Origin: JAYSRU01 sp043720875
GTDB lineage: Bacteria > Bacteroidota > Bacteroidia > Flavobacteriales_D > Crocinitomicaceae
Direction: 5' to 3'
DNA: 15,561 nucleotides
Assembly: GCA_043720875.1 (NCBI GenBank)
Contig: JAYSRU010000093.1
Coordinates: forward strand, 1-15,561
The position numbers and the translations under genes are program-made. Shown here piece by piece: positions 1 through 6,851 of the stretch. Numbering within the stretch: the first letter of the stretch is position 1; every line of letters starts with the position of its first letter. Below the pieces are notes generated by a model, which was not told the origin of the DNA, ran no database searches, and worked only from the letters and a program-made list of their open reading frames with translations.

Positions 1-571
1 TATGTTTGAACCAATAACCAAAAACACACCATGCACCAATGATGATTGAAATTTGGCCTAATTCAACACCAACATTGAAAGTAATGAGGGAGGTTAGAAA
101 TTTATCTTCAGGTAGTCCAAGATCATTTAAAACTGAGGCAAACCCCATTCCATGGATCAATCCGAAAATAACAATTAAAACTAGTCTAGAAGGTTTTAAT
201 GAGCTCGATACAATGTTCTCTAATGCAACAAACATGATGGATAACGCAATTATCGGCTCAATAATGTGACTCGGAGGTGTAATTACCCCGTATATGACTA
301 ATCCAAGCGTAAGACTATGTGCAAGTGTAAAAGCTAATGATTGTTTTATTATAATTTTCACATTAGTACTTAACAGAAATAAACTTAATATAAAGAGTAT
401 ATGGTCTAGTCCTAAAGGGATAATATGGGTGAAGCCAAGTTTCAAATAGAGCATAGAAACATCGGTAGTGGATAAGTTTTTTAACTCTAATGCATGGGCC
501 CATGTTGTTTGAGGGACAACAAGTATAGCTGTTAGAACTAAAGCAAATTTAAATTTATTCAGTGATATCAT
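1..571 (-). CDS. HupE/UreJ-family membrane protein (C-terminus cut by window edge)
   Basis: This reading frame is open from an ATG at 571-569 to the window edge, giving 190 residues and no stop. Residues 1-26 look like a signal peptide ending WA before HALEL, as in HupE-like proteins, where the mature chain starts with His. The family pattern is clear: FTHIIPLGLDHILFIL (47-62), FTLAHSLTLG (81-90), IIEPIIALSI (103-112), ALEN (116-119), FGLIHGMGFA (136-145) and FNVGVELGQ (165-173). Conserved His, Asp and Glu (H49, D56, H57, H85, H140, E170) lie in or next to hydrophobic segments. HupE/UreJ proteins are proposed nickel or cobalt permeases, but the subfamily seen in Bacteroidota is poorly characterised. 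The start lies 9 bp after the stop of the TPR gene, so the two are almost certainly co-transcribed. The family call is firm; the transported substrate is inference. Confidence 0.88.
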   Translation of the reverse strand, partial: MISLNKFKFALVLTAILVVPQTTWAHALELKNLSTTDVSMLYLKLGFTHIIPLGLDHILFILSLFLLSTNVKIIIKQSLAFTLAHSLTLGLVIYGVITPPSHIIEPIIALSIMFVALENIVSSSLKPSRLVLIVIFGLIHGMGFASVLNDLGLPEDKFLTSLITFNVGVELGQISIIIGAWCVFGYWFKH

Positions 572-580
572 TTGAAATTA

Positions 581-1918
581 TCAATTAATAATAGCCAAGG
601 CTTTTTTTGATGCTTCTGCTAACTTAAAATCGTTTAACAAGGGATTGTTATGTAAAGCATCGTTTAACAAGGTTTTAGCGGCAGAAAAATCTTTGTTTTT
701 AAGTTTTATTAGTCCTGAACGACAAAGCAATTCAGGGCTTTTGCAATTAGTTTTAAGTGCCTTGTTTATGTACTGGTTGGCTTTCGCATATTGTTTATTT
801 TTATAATAAGTCCAAGCTACAAGCTCACACACTTCTATGTTTTTAGGCCGACGTTTATATTCTATAAGCGCATGTTTAATGGCAAGTGCGTATTCATCAT
901 TTTTCAAATAAGCATAAGCTAATTCCTTGTCTGCGTAATGACCATGCCCAGTAACACTTTCGTCGTTGCCACCCATCGGACTCAAAATTGCGATTACTCT
1001 TTTTGCGTTTTCTTTTGATTTGCGTTTTTGGGAATTCAACCAGTACAATTCTGTTAAATCATCCGAAAAGGAGTATTCAGTTATTGATCGTTCTGCCTTT
1101 TCATACAATCGAATTGCATTCTTATAGTCTTTGTCGCTTTTTTCTAACTTACCTAATCCGGCCAACGCATAGGCATAATTTGGTCGTTCTATCAGTGCGG
1201 TTCTGTAATGATATTCAGCTGAATCTAACGCACCAATATCCTCATATAAATGGGCTAATATCATACGTGCCCATGCTGTTTCTTCGAGACCTGGCAAACC
1301 TGAATTTACAGCGAATTTACTCGCCTGAATTGCTCCGGGTAAATCACCGTGTATTTCTCTTAAATAAGAGATTCGGGAATAAGAGCGAATATCTGGTCGA
1401 ATAGAAATCATTAAATCAGTCATTTTAACGGCTTCTTCATAGTATCCTAGCTCAACGTATGCATCGCACATTAAACCATAAATAAAAGCATTGTTTGGAT
1501 TTATGGGTAGTGCTTTTTTAGCTATTTGTAAAGCGCCTGAAAAATGATGTTGAGATAATAAAACGACAGATTTACAGCACAAAGCGTCAAAGTTTTTTGG
1601 TTCATTCTCAATCACTTCATTCAATAAATTTAATGCTTGGCTATCGTAATACCCATGGTCCCCTGTAACGCGTGATTCCTGAATGTAAGCTTGAGCAAGA
1701 TTTAGTTTTGCAGTGAAATTGGATGGATTCAATTCGATTTCTTCTAACAATGACTTAACAGCATTTTTGGTATCCATCCATTCGCCCGCCAAGGCTATCG
1801 AGCCGGTTCTGTTTTTTAATCCAGTATTTGGCTTTTTAGGCTCTTTAGAGAAAAGTAGAATACATAAAAATAAGATACCAGTAAAAATTAGAAGAATGAG
1901 ATAGAAGTATTTTTTCAT
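581..1918 (-). CDS. Membrane-anchored tetratricopeptide-repeat protein
   Basis: This 445-residue protein has an N-terminal hydrophobic segment (about residues 4-23, followed by SKEPKKP) with no convincing cleavage site. It is probably an inner-membrane anchor with the rest in the periplasm. Residues from about 51 to 430 form TPR-like helical pairs, for example NAVKSLLEEIELNPSNFTAK, YEEAVKMTDLMISIRPD, NAIRLYEKA and YAKANQYINKAL. Two similar His/Tyr-rich motifs stand out: VTGDHGYYDSQAL (84-96) and VTGHGHYADKEL (322-333). TPR proteins usually scaffold protein complexes, and no enzymatic domain is visible. The gene follows a strong terminator and is 9 bp upstream of the HupE/UreJ gene, so it probably leads a two-gene unit. 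The 150-bp region upstream contains a weak TTGACA-like element and a TTGGAT/ATCCAA core at 1986-1991. The partner of the repeats is unknown. Confidence 0.88.
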   Translation of the reverse strand: MKKYFYLILLIFTGILFLCILLFSKEPKKPNTGLKNRTGSIALAGEWMDTKNAVKSLLEEIELNPSNFTAKLNLAQAYIQESRVTGDHGYYDSQALNLLNEVIENEPKNFDALCCKSVVLLSQHHFSGALQIAKKALPINPNNAFIYGLMCDAYVELGYYEEAVKMTDLMISIRPDIRSYSRISYLREIHGDLPGAIQASKFAVNSGLPGLEETAWARMILAHLYEDIGALDSAEYHYRTALIERPNYAYALAGLGKLEKSDKDYKNAIRLYEKAERSITEYSFSDDLTELYWLNSQKRKSKENAKRVIAILSPMGGNDESVTGHGHYADKELAYAYLKNDEYALAIKHALIEYKRRPKNIEVCELVAWTYYKNKQYAKANQYINKALKTNCKSPELLCRSGLIKLKNKDFSAAKTLLNDALHNNPLLNDFKLAEASKKALAIIN

Positions 1919-2010
1919 AAGGGTTGTTTCGCTTGTTTAATATTCGCTTTGTGAATTTAGCTTTATTTACGTTATTAAATCAACTTTGGATCTTGTCAAC
2001 CATTTTTTTA

Positions 2011-2047
2011 AAAACAAAAGTGCCGAATCTTTTATTAGATCCGGCAC
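2011..2047 (-). terminator. Rho-independent terminator after the second DUF4331 gene
   Basis: On the minus strand GTGCCGGATC (2047-2038), an 8-base loop and GATTCGGCAC (2029-2020) form a 10-bp stem, followed by TTTTGTTTT (2019-2011). One position pairs as G-U only when read on the minus strand; on the plus strand it is an A-C mismatch, which supports minus-strand use. It starts about 21 bp after the stop at 2069 and separates the DUF4331 pair from the TPR-HupE pair. Confidence 0.85.
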
Positions 2048-2068
2048 ATTGCAGAGGTATAAGTTCTA

Positions 2069-4144
2069 CTATTTGTTAATTACAACACGCATCGATTGAA
2101 CGCGTTTGCCATTGTTGGCAAGTGAAACAATATAAGTTCCGTTGTTAATATTGTTAGGTGTCCACGTAATTTCATGAGTACCTGCTTGTACTTTTTTATT
2201 AAGTATAGTTTCGATCGTTTTACCATTTAAATCGTATACGGTAATCGTTACATTCGAGTTTTCGACTAAACGATACTTAATGGTTGTGCTCGAAGCGAAA
2301 GGATTCGGGTAGTTTTGAATCATTGATAATTCAACCGCTCCAATGTTAAGTCCAAAACTATTCAAACCAGCTGTTGTTGGTGCTGTTACACCACATTTTC
2401 CGAATCCACTCCATGGTAATTGTGCATATGGAAACGTTGCGCGAAAAGTTGTGTCATTTGCTTCAACTCCAGTGGTGTAGCCTAAAACACCTAATAGATT
2501 AGGAGTTACAGGATTTGGTCCACCAGCAGTATAATCATCATACCATAAACCAATGGCAGCCAAAACCACTCCTCCAACTGCTTGTAGCTCGATTCGAGTA
2601 ACGTCGTCTTCTAAACGTCGACCATTTGGAAATCCATCCATGTTTGGAATGAATTGAAGATTAGCAGTTGTGCTATATAATGGATCTGTAAGTCCCAATA
2701 CCGCAGCTTGTATCAATCCTAAAGAACTGAAATTAGGATCATTTCGTTGTGTAACAGGTACAGCCATATTTAAGCGTAACATATCACCAAAAATTGGTAG
2801 GAAGTTATTGATAAATGGTTTGCCAACTGCAAGCGGGTTGCCGGCTTTACCGGTAGCCAATTGGTATGGCGCTAAGTTTGGTACTCCAGTGTAGAATATT
2901 GGAAGTAAATCTACAGATCTAGGTTTTCCTTGACGTAATAAATAATTCCCGAACAAATTTGTGTCTAACGCAGTTCCAGCGCCACCGTTTGTTGCACGTA
3001 TTGGCCATAATCCATCATTTGTATTTCCAAAGTCGAATGACTGTAAAGTGTTACGTTGAATACGCAAAGCAGCCATTCCTGGTACAGCACCTCCGAATAA
3101 CGAATTATCCATGTAAAGTCCTAATTCCGGGTTACAGAAATAGTCTTCCATAGCAGGATCTTCTGTATATGGAGTTAAAGAGTTCCACTTATCTTTCTCT
3201 CCGATTGGAATAATTGCTTCATTTGTTAAAGGCATACCGATTCTAGAAACCTGAACATAAGATCCAGAAAATGATTCTGTTCCGTTGGTATTCAATGTTC
3301 TGATTTGTTGGCGACTTGCAGATGCCCAGACACCTATGATATAATCCGAATCAAGAATATTTACTGCTGCAGTAACAGGTTGTCCATTTTTTTGTAAGGT
3401 GCTAATTGGAATTTTAAGTGCAATAGCATGGATGTTTTTACATGCAACGCCGTCTTCAGGGGCATTCATACCAGTACCTCCAGCGCGTGTTCCACCTAAA
3501 TCAAATATGCCACCAAGGTCTACAAAGAATGGGTCATCAGTTGGACCACAAAAAACTGTTTCACCACCACCGCCAGTAGCCGAAGTGATTGCAGCAGTCA
3601 TTAATGCTTCATAACTAGTTGCGGCTAATCCTGCTGCACCTGTTATTGAACGAGGTCCGATATTAGGTGGAGGAACTATTCCTGTGTTTACAATAGTTGA
3701 AAAGGCTCCACCATTGATACTTTTTTCCGCAACATAAGTCATTTTTTGATTTTGCTGACCTAGTCTAATGTTGAAAAACGTTGTTGGATCTTGATTTGTT
3801 TTGGTAAATGTGAATCTATAAGTAAGATCATCTCCCGCGGTTCCATCATTTTCAACATGAATTTCATAGCGAATATTCTCTCCGAAGCTAGAATAATTTG
3901 GTCCGCCTTGCGGTAATTGTAACGGTACGAAATTAGCAATAATCGTTACCGTATTTGTGTCGTCTGGACTTCTAAATGCATAAAGATCACTGTTGTCCGC
4001 CAATGGATCGTTAGAGATCAGTGGAGCCTCTCTGTGGCTTGAGGCTTCCACAGTTGATGATTGCGCATCCCAAAATCCTATTCCAATTGTTGTCGCAACA
4101 ACGCCTGTAATGGCTAGAATGTTTTTAGTTGTTAATTTTTTCAT
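2069..4144 (-). CDS. DUF4331 protein with T9SS type A C-terminal sorting domain
   Basis: This is a 691-residue secreted protein. The ATG at 4144-4142 begins MKKLTTKNILAITGVV, a signal peptide; cleavage is likely after VEA (residue 34), just before SSHREAPLI, the usual start of mature DUF4331 proteins. The frame stays open upstream to 4312, but that part overlaps the preceding DUF4331 gene and encodes no signal peptide, so the shorter start is preferred. Residues 35 to about 585 are the DUF4331 domain, including DPLADNSDLYAFRSPDD, GGPNYSSF and PNMDGFPNGRRLEDDVTR. Residues 606-691 (from LSMIQNYPNPF, through YDLNGKTIE, to MRVVINK) form a type A sorting domain that directs export across the outer membrane by T9SS. 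The biochemical role of DUF4331 is unknown. The gene starts 28 bp after its paralogue ends, so they share an operon. Confidence 0.92.
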   Translation of the reverse strand: MKKLTTKNILAITGVVATTIGIGFWDAQSSTVEASSHREAPLISNDPLADNSDLYAFRSPDDTNTVTIIANFVPLQLPQGGPNYSSFGENIRYEIHVENDGTAGDDLTYRFTFTKTNQDPTTFFNIRLGQQNQKMTYVAEKSINGGAFSTIVNTGIVPPPNIGPRSITGAAGLAATSYEALMTAAITSATGGGGETVFCGPTDDPFFVDLGGIFDLGGTRAGGTGMNAPEDGVACKNIHAIALKIPISTLQKNGQPVTAAVNILDSDYIIGVWASASRQQIRTLNTNGTESFSGSYVQVSRIGMPLTNEAIIPIGEKDKWNSLTPYTEDPAMEDYFCNPELGLYMDNSLFGGAVPGMAALRIQRNTLQSFDFGNTNDGLWPIRATNGGAGTALDTNLFGNYLLRQGKPRSVDLLPIFYTGVPNLAPYQLATGKAGNPLAVGKPFINNFLPIFGDMLRLNMAVPVTQRNDPNFSSLGLIQAAVLGLTDPLYSTTANLQFIPNMDGFPNGRRLEDDVTRIELQAVGGVVLAAIGLWYDDYTAGGPNPVTPNLLGVLGYTTGVEANDTTFRATFPYAQLPWSGFGKCGVTAPTTAGLNSFGLNIGAVELSMIQNYPNPFASSTTIKYRLVENSNVTITVYDLNGKTIETILNKKVQAGTHEITWTPNNINNGTYIVSLANNGKRVQSMRVVINK

Positions 4145-4172
4145 TTTGATAAGTATTTTATAAATATTAATC

Positions 4173-5936
4173 TTATTGTCCACTATGATTTTCAGTACCT
4201 CTAAAAGGCTGCGCAACATATGGGAATATTGATTTGAATGGAACATCATTTGCTTCAACTCCTGCTGTATATCCAAGATTTTGAAATAACTTCGGTGAAA
4301 GTGGTGTTGCACCTATGTTACGGTCGTCAAACCACAAACCGATAGCTGCAAGAACAACTCCTCCAACTGCTTGTAATTCAATGCGTGTAACATCATCTTC
4401 CAAACGTCGTCCATTAGGGAAACCATCCATGTTCGGTATCCACTGTAGTGAATTGTTTGCGTTGTACATAGGATTAGTTAGTCCTAAAACTGTTGCTTGT
4501 ACCAACCCAAGTGAACTGAATTCCGGGTGATTTCTTGGCGTAATTGGAACAGACATATTTAAGCGTAGCATATCTCCGAAAATAGGAAGGAAGTTATTGA
4601 TGAATGGCTTTCCAGCAGTCAATGGGTTTCCATCAGTTTTACCGGTTGCCAGTTGATAAGGAATTAAATTTGGAACCCCTGTATGAAATATAGGTAATAA
4701 ATCTACTGATCTTGGTTTATTATCTCTCAAAAGATAAGTGCCAAATAATGCAGCATCTAAAGCAGTACCGTTTAATGCAGCGTTTCCAGCTAAAACAAAT
4801 AATCCATCATTACCATTGGAAAAGTTAACGTTTCCTAAGACAGTTTGTGAAGCTTTTTGTACACGTAGTGCAGAAAATGCAGGCACGGCACCACCGAATT
4901 GTGCATCGTCCATGTATAATGCTAATTCTGGGTTGCAAAAGTGATTTTCCATTGCAACATCTTCCGTATATGGTGTTAGTGAATTCCATTTGTCTTTATC
5001 ACCGATTGGGATAACTACTTCATTTGTTAATGGCATTCCCAAACGTGATACTTGAATCCATGAACCTGATTCAACAGAACCTCCACCTGATGTGTTTAAT
5101 GTGCGGGTAGCTTGACGACTAGCCGAAGCCCAAACGCCAATAATAAATTCAGAATCTAATATAGATGTTGCTGATGTTACACTTAGCCCATTTTTTTGAA
5201 GCGTACTAATTGGAATTTTTAAAGCAATTGAGTGAACATTTTGATTAGCTACACCGTCACCAGCGCCACCAGCACCTCTTGTTTGTCCTAGATCGAATAC
5301 ACCACCGAGATCTACAAAAAATGGATCTTCACTTGGCCCACAATAAATTGTTTCGCCACCACCACCGGTAGCATTTACTATAGAAGCGTTAATTAGTGCG
5401 TCATAACTAGCTGCTCCTAAACCAACGGTACCATCTTCGATTGATCGAGGTCCGATATTCGGTGGTGGAACTGTTCCTCCAGCGCCGGGTGTAATAGTTG
5501 TAAATGCCCCGCCGTTAATACTTTTTTCTGCGACGTAAGTTGTTTTCAAGTTTTGTTGTCCCAGACGTATATTAAAAAAGGTAGTTGGATCTTGATTAAC
5601 TTTAGAAAATGTAAATCTGTAAGTTAAATCATCTCCAGTTGTTCCATCATTTTCTACGTGAATTTCATAGCGAATATTTTCTCCGAATGAAGAATAGTTT
5701 GGTCCACCTTGCGAAAGCTGCATGGGAACATAGTTAGCAATAATTGTTACGGTATTGGTGTCGTCTGGACTTCTAAACGCATAAAGATCAGTGTTATCTG
5801 CTAATGGATCGTTAGCAATTAAAGGAGCTTCTCTATGGCTAGAGGCTTCCACAGTTGATTTTTGTGCATCCCAAATACCTATCGCTAGCGCTGTAGTTAC
5901 TACACCTGCAATGCTGAGTATTCTTTTTCTTCTCAT
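4173..5936 (-). CDS. DUF4331 protein without a sorting domain (tandem paralogue)
   Basis: This 587-residue protein starts MRRKRILSIAGVVTTALAIG, a signal peptide with probable cleavage after VEA (residue 31) before SSHREAPLI. It aligns almost end to end with the following gene's product: DPLADNTDLYAFRSPDD, GGPNYSSFGENIRYEIHVEN, FINNFLPIFGDMLRLNM and PNMDGFPNGRRLEDDVTR are shared or nearly so. The chain ends soon after LGYTAGVEAND, where the DUF4331 domain ends in the paralogue, and stops at PFRGTENHSGQ with no T9SS tail. It is therefore predicted to stay in the periplasm or leave by another route. No frameshift is visible and the domain is complete, so this is not a pseudogene. It is the first gene of the two-gene DUF4331 unit. 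Its function is unknown. Confidence 0.9.
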   Translation of the reverse strand: MRRKRILSIAGVVTTALAIGIWDAQKSTVEASSHREAPLIANDPLADNTDLYAFRSPDDTNTVTIIANYVPMQLSQGGPNYSSFGENIRYEIHVENDGTTGDDLTYRFTFSKVNQDPTTFFNIRLGQQNLKTTYVAEKSINGGAFTTITPGAGGTVPPPNIGPRSIEDGTVGLGAASYDALINASIVNATGGGGETIYCGPSEDPFFVDLGGVFDLGQTRGAGGAGDGVANQNVHSIALKIPISTLQKNGLSVTSATSILDSEFIIGVWASASRQATRTLNTSGGGSVESGSWIQVSRLGMPLTNEVVIPIGDKDKWNSLTPYTEDVAMENHFCNPELALYMDDAQFGGAVPAFSALRVQKASQTVLGNVNFSNGNDGLFVLAGNAALNGTALDAALFGTYLLRDNKPRSVDLLPIFHTGVPNLIPYQLATGKTDGNPLTAGKPFINNFLPIFGDMLRLNMSVPITPRNHPEFSSLGLVQATVLGLTNPMYNANNSLQWIPNMDGFPNGRRLEDDVTRIELQAVGGVVLAAIGLWFDDRNIGATPLSPKLFQNLGYTAGVEANDVPFKSIFPYVAQPFRGTENHSGQ

Positions 5937-6048
5937 TGTGTTTTGAATTAGTTGATTTTTTTCTTCAGTTTACTGTCGCCCAATTTATCTTTTACCCTAG
6001 ATACGTGGAAAGCTGTATCTTGGATTTTTGTCCATTAATTTATTGTGT

Positions 6049-6073
6049 CAAATTTATGCTTTTTATTTTACAA
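6049..6073 (-). promoter_or_regulatory. Candidate promoter for the DUF4331 operon
   Basis: On the minus strand TAAATTTG (6056-6049) fits the bacteroidete -7 consensus TAnnTTTG, and a TTG (6073-6071) lies 14 bp upstream. That spacing is shorter than the usual 17-23 bp, so the call is tentative. The predicted leader would be about 100 bases. An ATCCAA core lies just downstream (TTGGAT on plus at 6020-6025). Confidence 0.3.
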
Positions 6074-6110
6074 ATAATAGCCCTGATTCAAATTGAAAGA
6101 GGGCTATTAT
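6064..6110 (-). terminator. Probable terminator after the fasciclin gene
   Basis: ATAATAGCCCT (6074-6084) and AGGGCTATTAT (6100-6110) form a perfect 11-bp stem with a 15-base loop that holds a smaller palindrome, TTCAAATTGAA. Read on the minus strand it starts 17 bp after the stop at 6127 and is followed by the moderately T-rich TTTGTAAAATAAAA. The weak T-tract allows read-through into the DUF4331 genes. Confidence 0.65.
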
Positions 6111-6126
6111 AGTAATTAGATTAATT

Positions 6127-6669
6127 TTATTTAGGCATTACAACACTATCAATTACATGAATAACTCCATTGGATTGATTAATATTGGACACAGTGATGT
6201 TTGCTGTATTTCCATTTTCATCTTTAATCATAAAGTTAGAACCATTCATCATAACAATTAATTTTCCTCCGCTAACTGTTGTAAGTGTAGCAGTTCCTTT
6301 ACCTGCCTTAATTTTCTTGGTTAGTTCAGTACTTGTCAGTTTTCCTGCTACAACGTGATAGGTTAAGATTTTTGTTAGCATCGCTTTGTTTTCTGGTTTT
6401 AACAAAGTCTCTACTGTGCCAGCAGGTAAGTTTTCGAAAGCATCATTTGTTGGCGCGAAAACGGTGAATGGTCCTGCACTCATTAATGTTTCAACTAAAC
6501 CAGCAGCTTTAACTGCTGCAACTAATGTAGTGTGGTCTTTACTATTTACTGCATTCTCAACAATGTTTTTTGCTGGATACATTACTTCACCACCAACTAT
6601 TGTGTTTTGTCCAAATGTGCCAGCAGAAATAGCTAATATTACTGCTATGCTTAATACTATTTTTTTCAT
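6127..6669 (-). CDS. Secreted fasciclin (FAS1) domain protein
   Basis: This 180-residue protein has a signal peptide (MKKIVLSIAVILAISAGTFG, cleavage near residue 20) and one FAS1 domain covering about 36-179. The two conserved FAS1 blocks are visible: TVFAPTNDAF (69-78) and GVIHVIDSVVMP (168-179), with the central Tyr-His pair at 104-105 in ILTYHVVAG. FAS1 domains are extracellular or periplasmic modules tied to adhesion or protein-protein contact; small single-domain forms are common in Bacteroidota. There is no lipobox and no T9SS tail. The gene lies in the same orientation as the DUF4331 pair but is separated from it by a hairpin. Its upstream region carries two ATCCAA cores. Its ligand is not known. 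Confidence 0.92.
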   Translation of the reverse strand: MKKIVLSIAVILAISAGTFGQNTIVGGEVMYPAKNIVENAVNSKDHTTLVAAVKAAGLVETLMSAGPFTVFAPTNDAFENLPAGTVETLLKPENKAMLTKILTYHVVAGKLTSTELTKKIKAGKGTATLTTVSGGKLIVMMNGSNFMIKDENGNTANITVSNINQSNGVIHVIDSVVMPK

Positions 6670-6718
6670 TTTGTTTTTTTTAAGATTAATTTTTAATCAA
6701 TTACGATGAAAGTTTTAT

Positions 6719-6739
6719 TTTGGATTTGTGTTTGGATTT
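6719..6739 (-). repeat. Short direct repeat upstream of the fasciclin gene
   Basis: TTTGGATTT occurs at 6719-6727 and again at 6731-6739, 12 bp apart; on the minus strand this reads AAATCCAAA twice. It is 50-70 bp upstream of the fasciclin start codon. The same core occurs once upstream of the DUF4331 operon (6020-6025) and once upstream of the TPR gene (1986-1991). It could be an operator or part of a promoter; that is inference. Confidence 0.4.
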
Positions 6740-6830
6740 TTAATTTTATTTTTGGGTGCATAAGTTTTAAAATGATTAAAAATATAGACATTAATTGATT
6801 TAAAAATAATCATTATCTATAATTAATAAC

Positions 6831-6838
6831 TATTTTTG
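6831..6838 (+). promoter_or_regulatory. Candidate -7 element before the DNA polymerase gene
   Basis: TATTTTTG matches TAnnTTTG and ends 13 bp before the ATG at 6852. No TTG is found at the expected spacing upstream, and the DNA is very AT-rich, so chance is possible. If real, the transcript would have an extremely short leader. Confidence 0.25.
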
Positions 6839-6851
6839 AGCATTCAAAAAC

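Noticed and set aside
39..269. Plus-strand ORF of 76 residues at the left edge
   Set aside because: It is antisense to the well-supported HupE/UreJ coding sequence and its translation resembles no known family.
1960..2001. TTGACA-like sigma-70 promoter upstream of the TPR gene
   Set aside because: Bacteroidota promoters do not follow the TTGACA/TATAAT model and no good TAnnTTTG box is found at suitable spacing; the match is likely chance in AT-rich DNA.
2020..2047. The hairpin acting as a plus-strand terminator
   Set aside because: There is no plus-strand gene before it, one pair is an A-C mismatch on that strand, and the T-tract lies on the minus-strand side.
4145..4312. N-terminal extension of the downstream DUF4331 protein (frame open to 4312)
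   Set aside because: It overlaps the end of the upstream DUF4331 gene, encodes no signal peptide, and the internal ATG at 4144 gives a clean signal peptide matching the paralogue.
4173..5936. Upstream DUF4331 gene as a truncated pseudogene
   Set aside because: The DUF4331 domain is complete and the frame is intact; only the T9SS tail is absent, which is normal for many secreted proteins.
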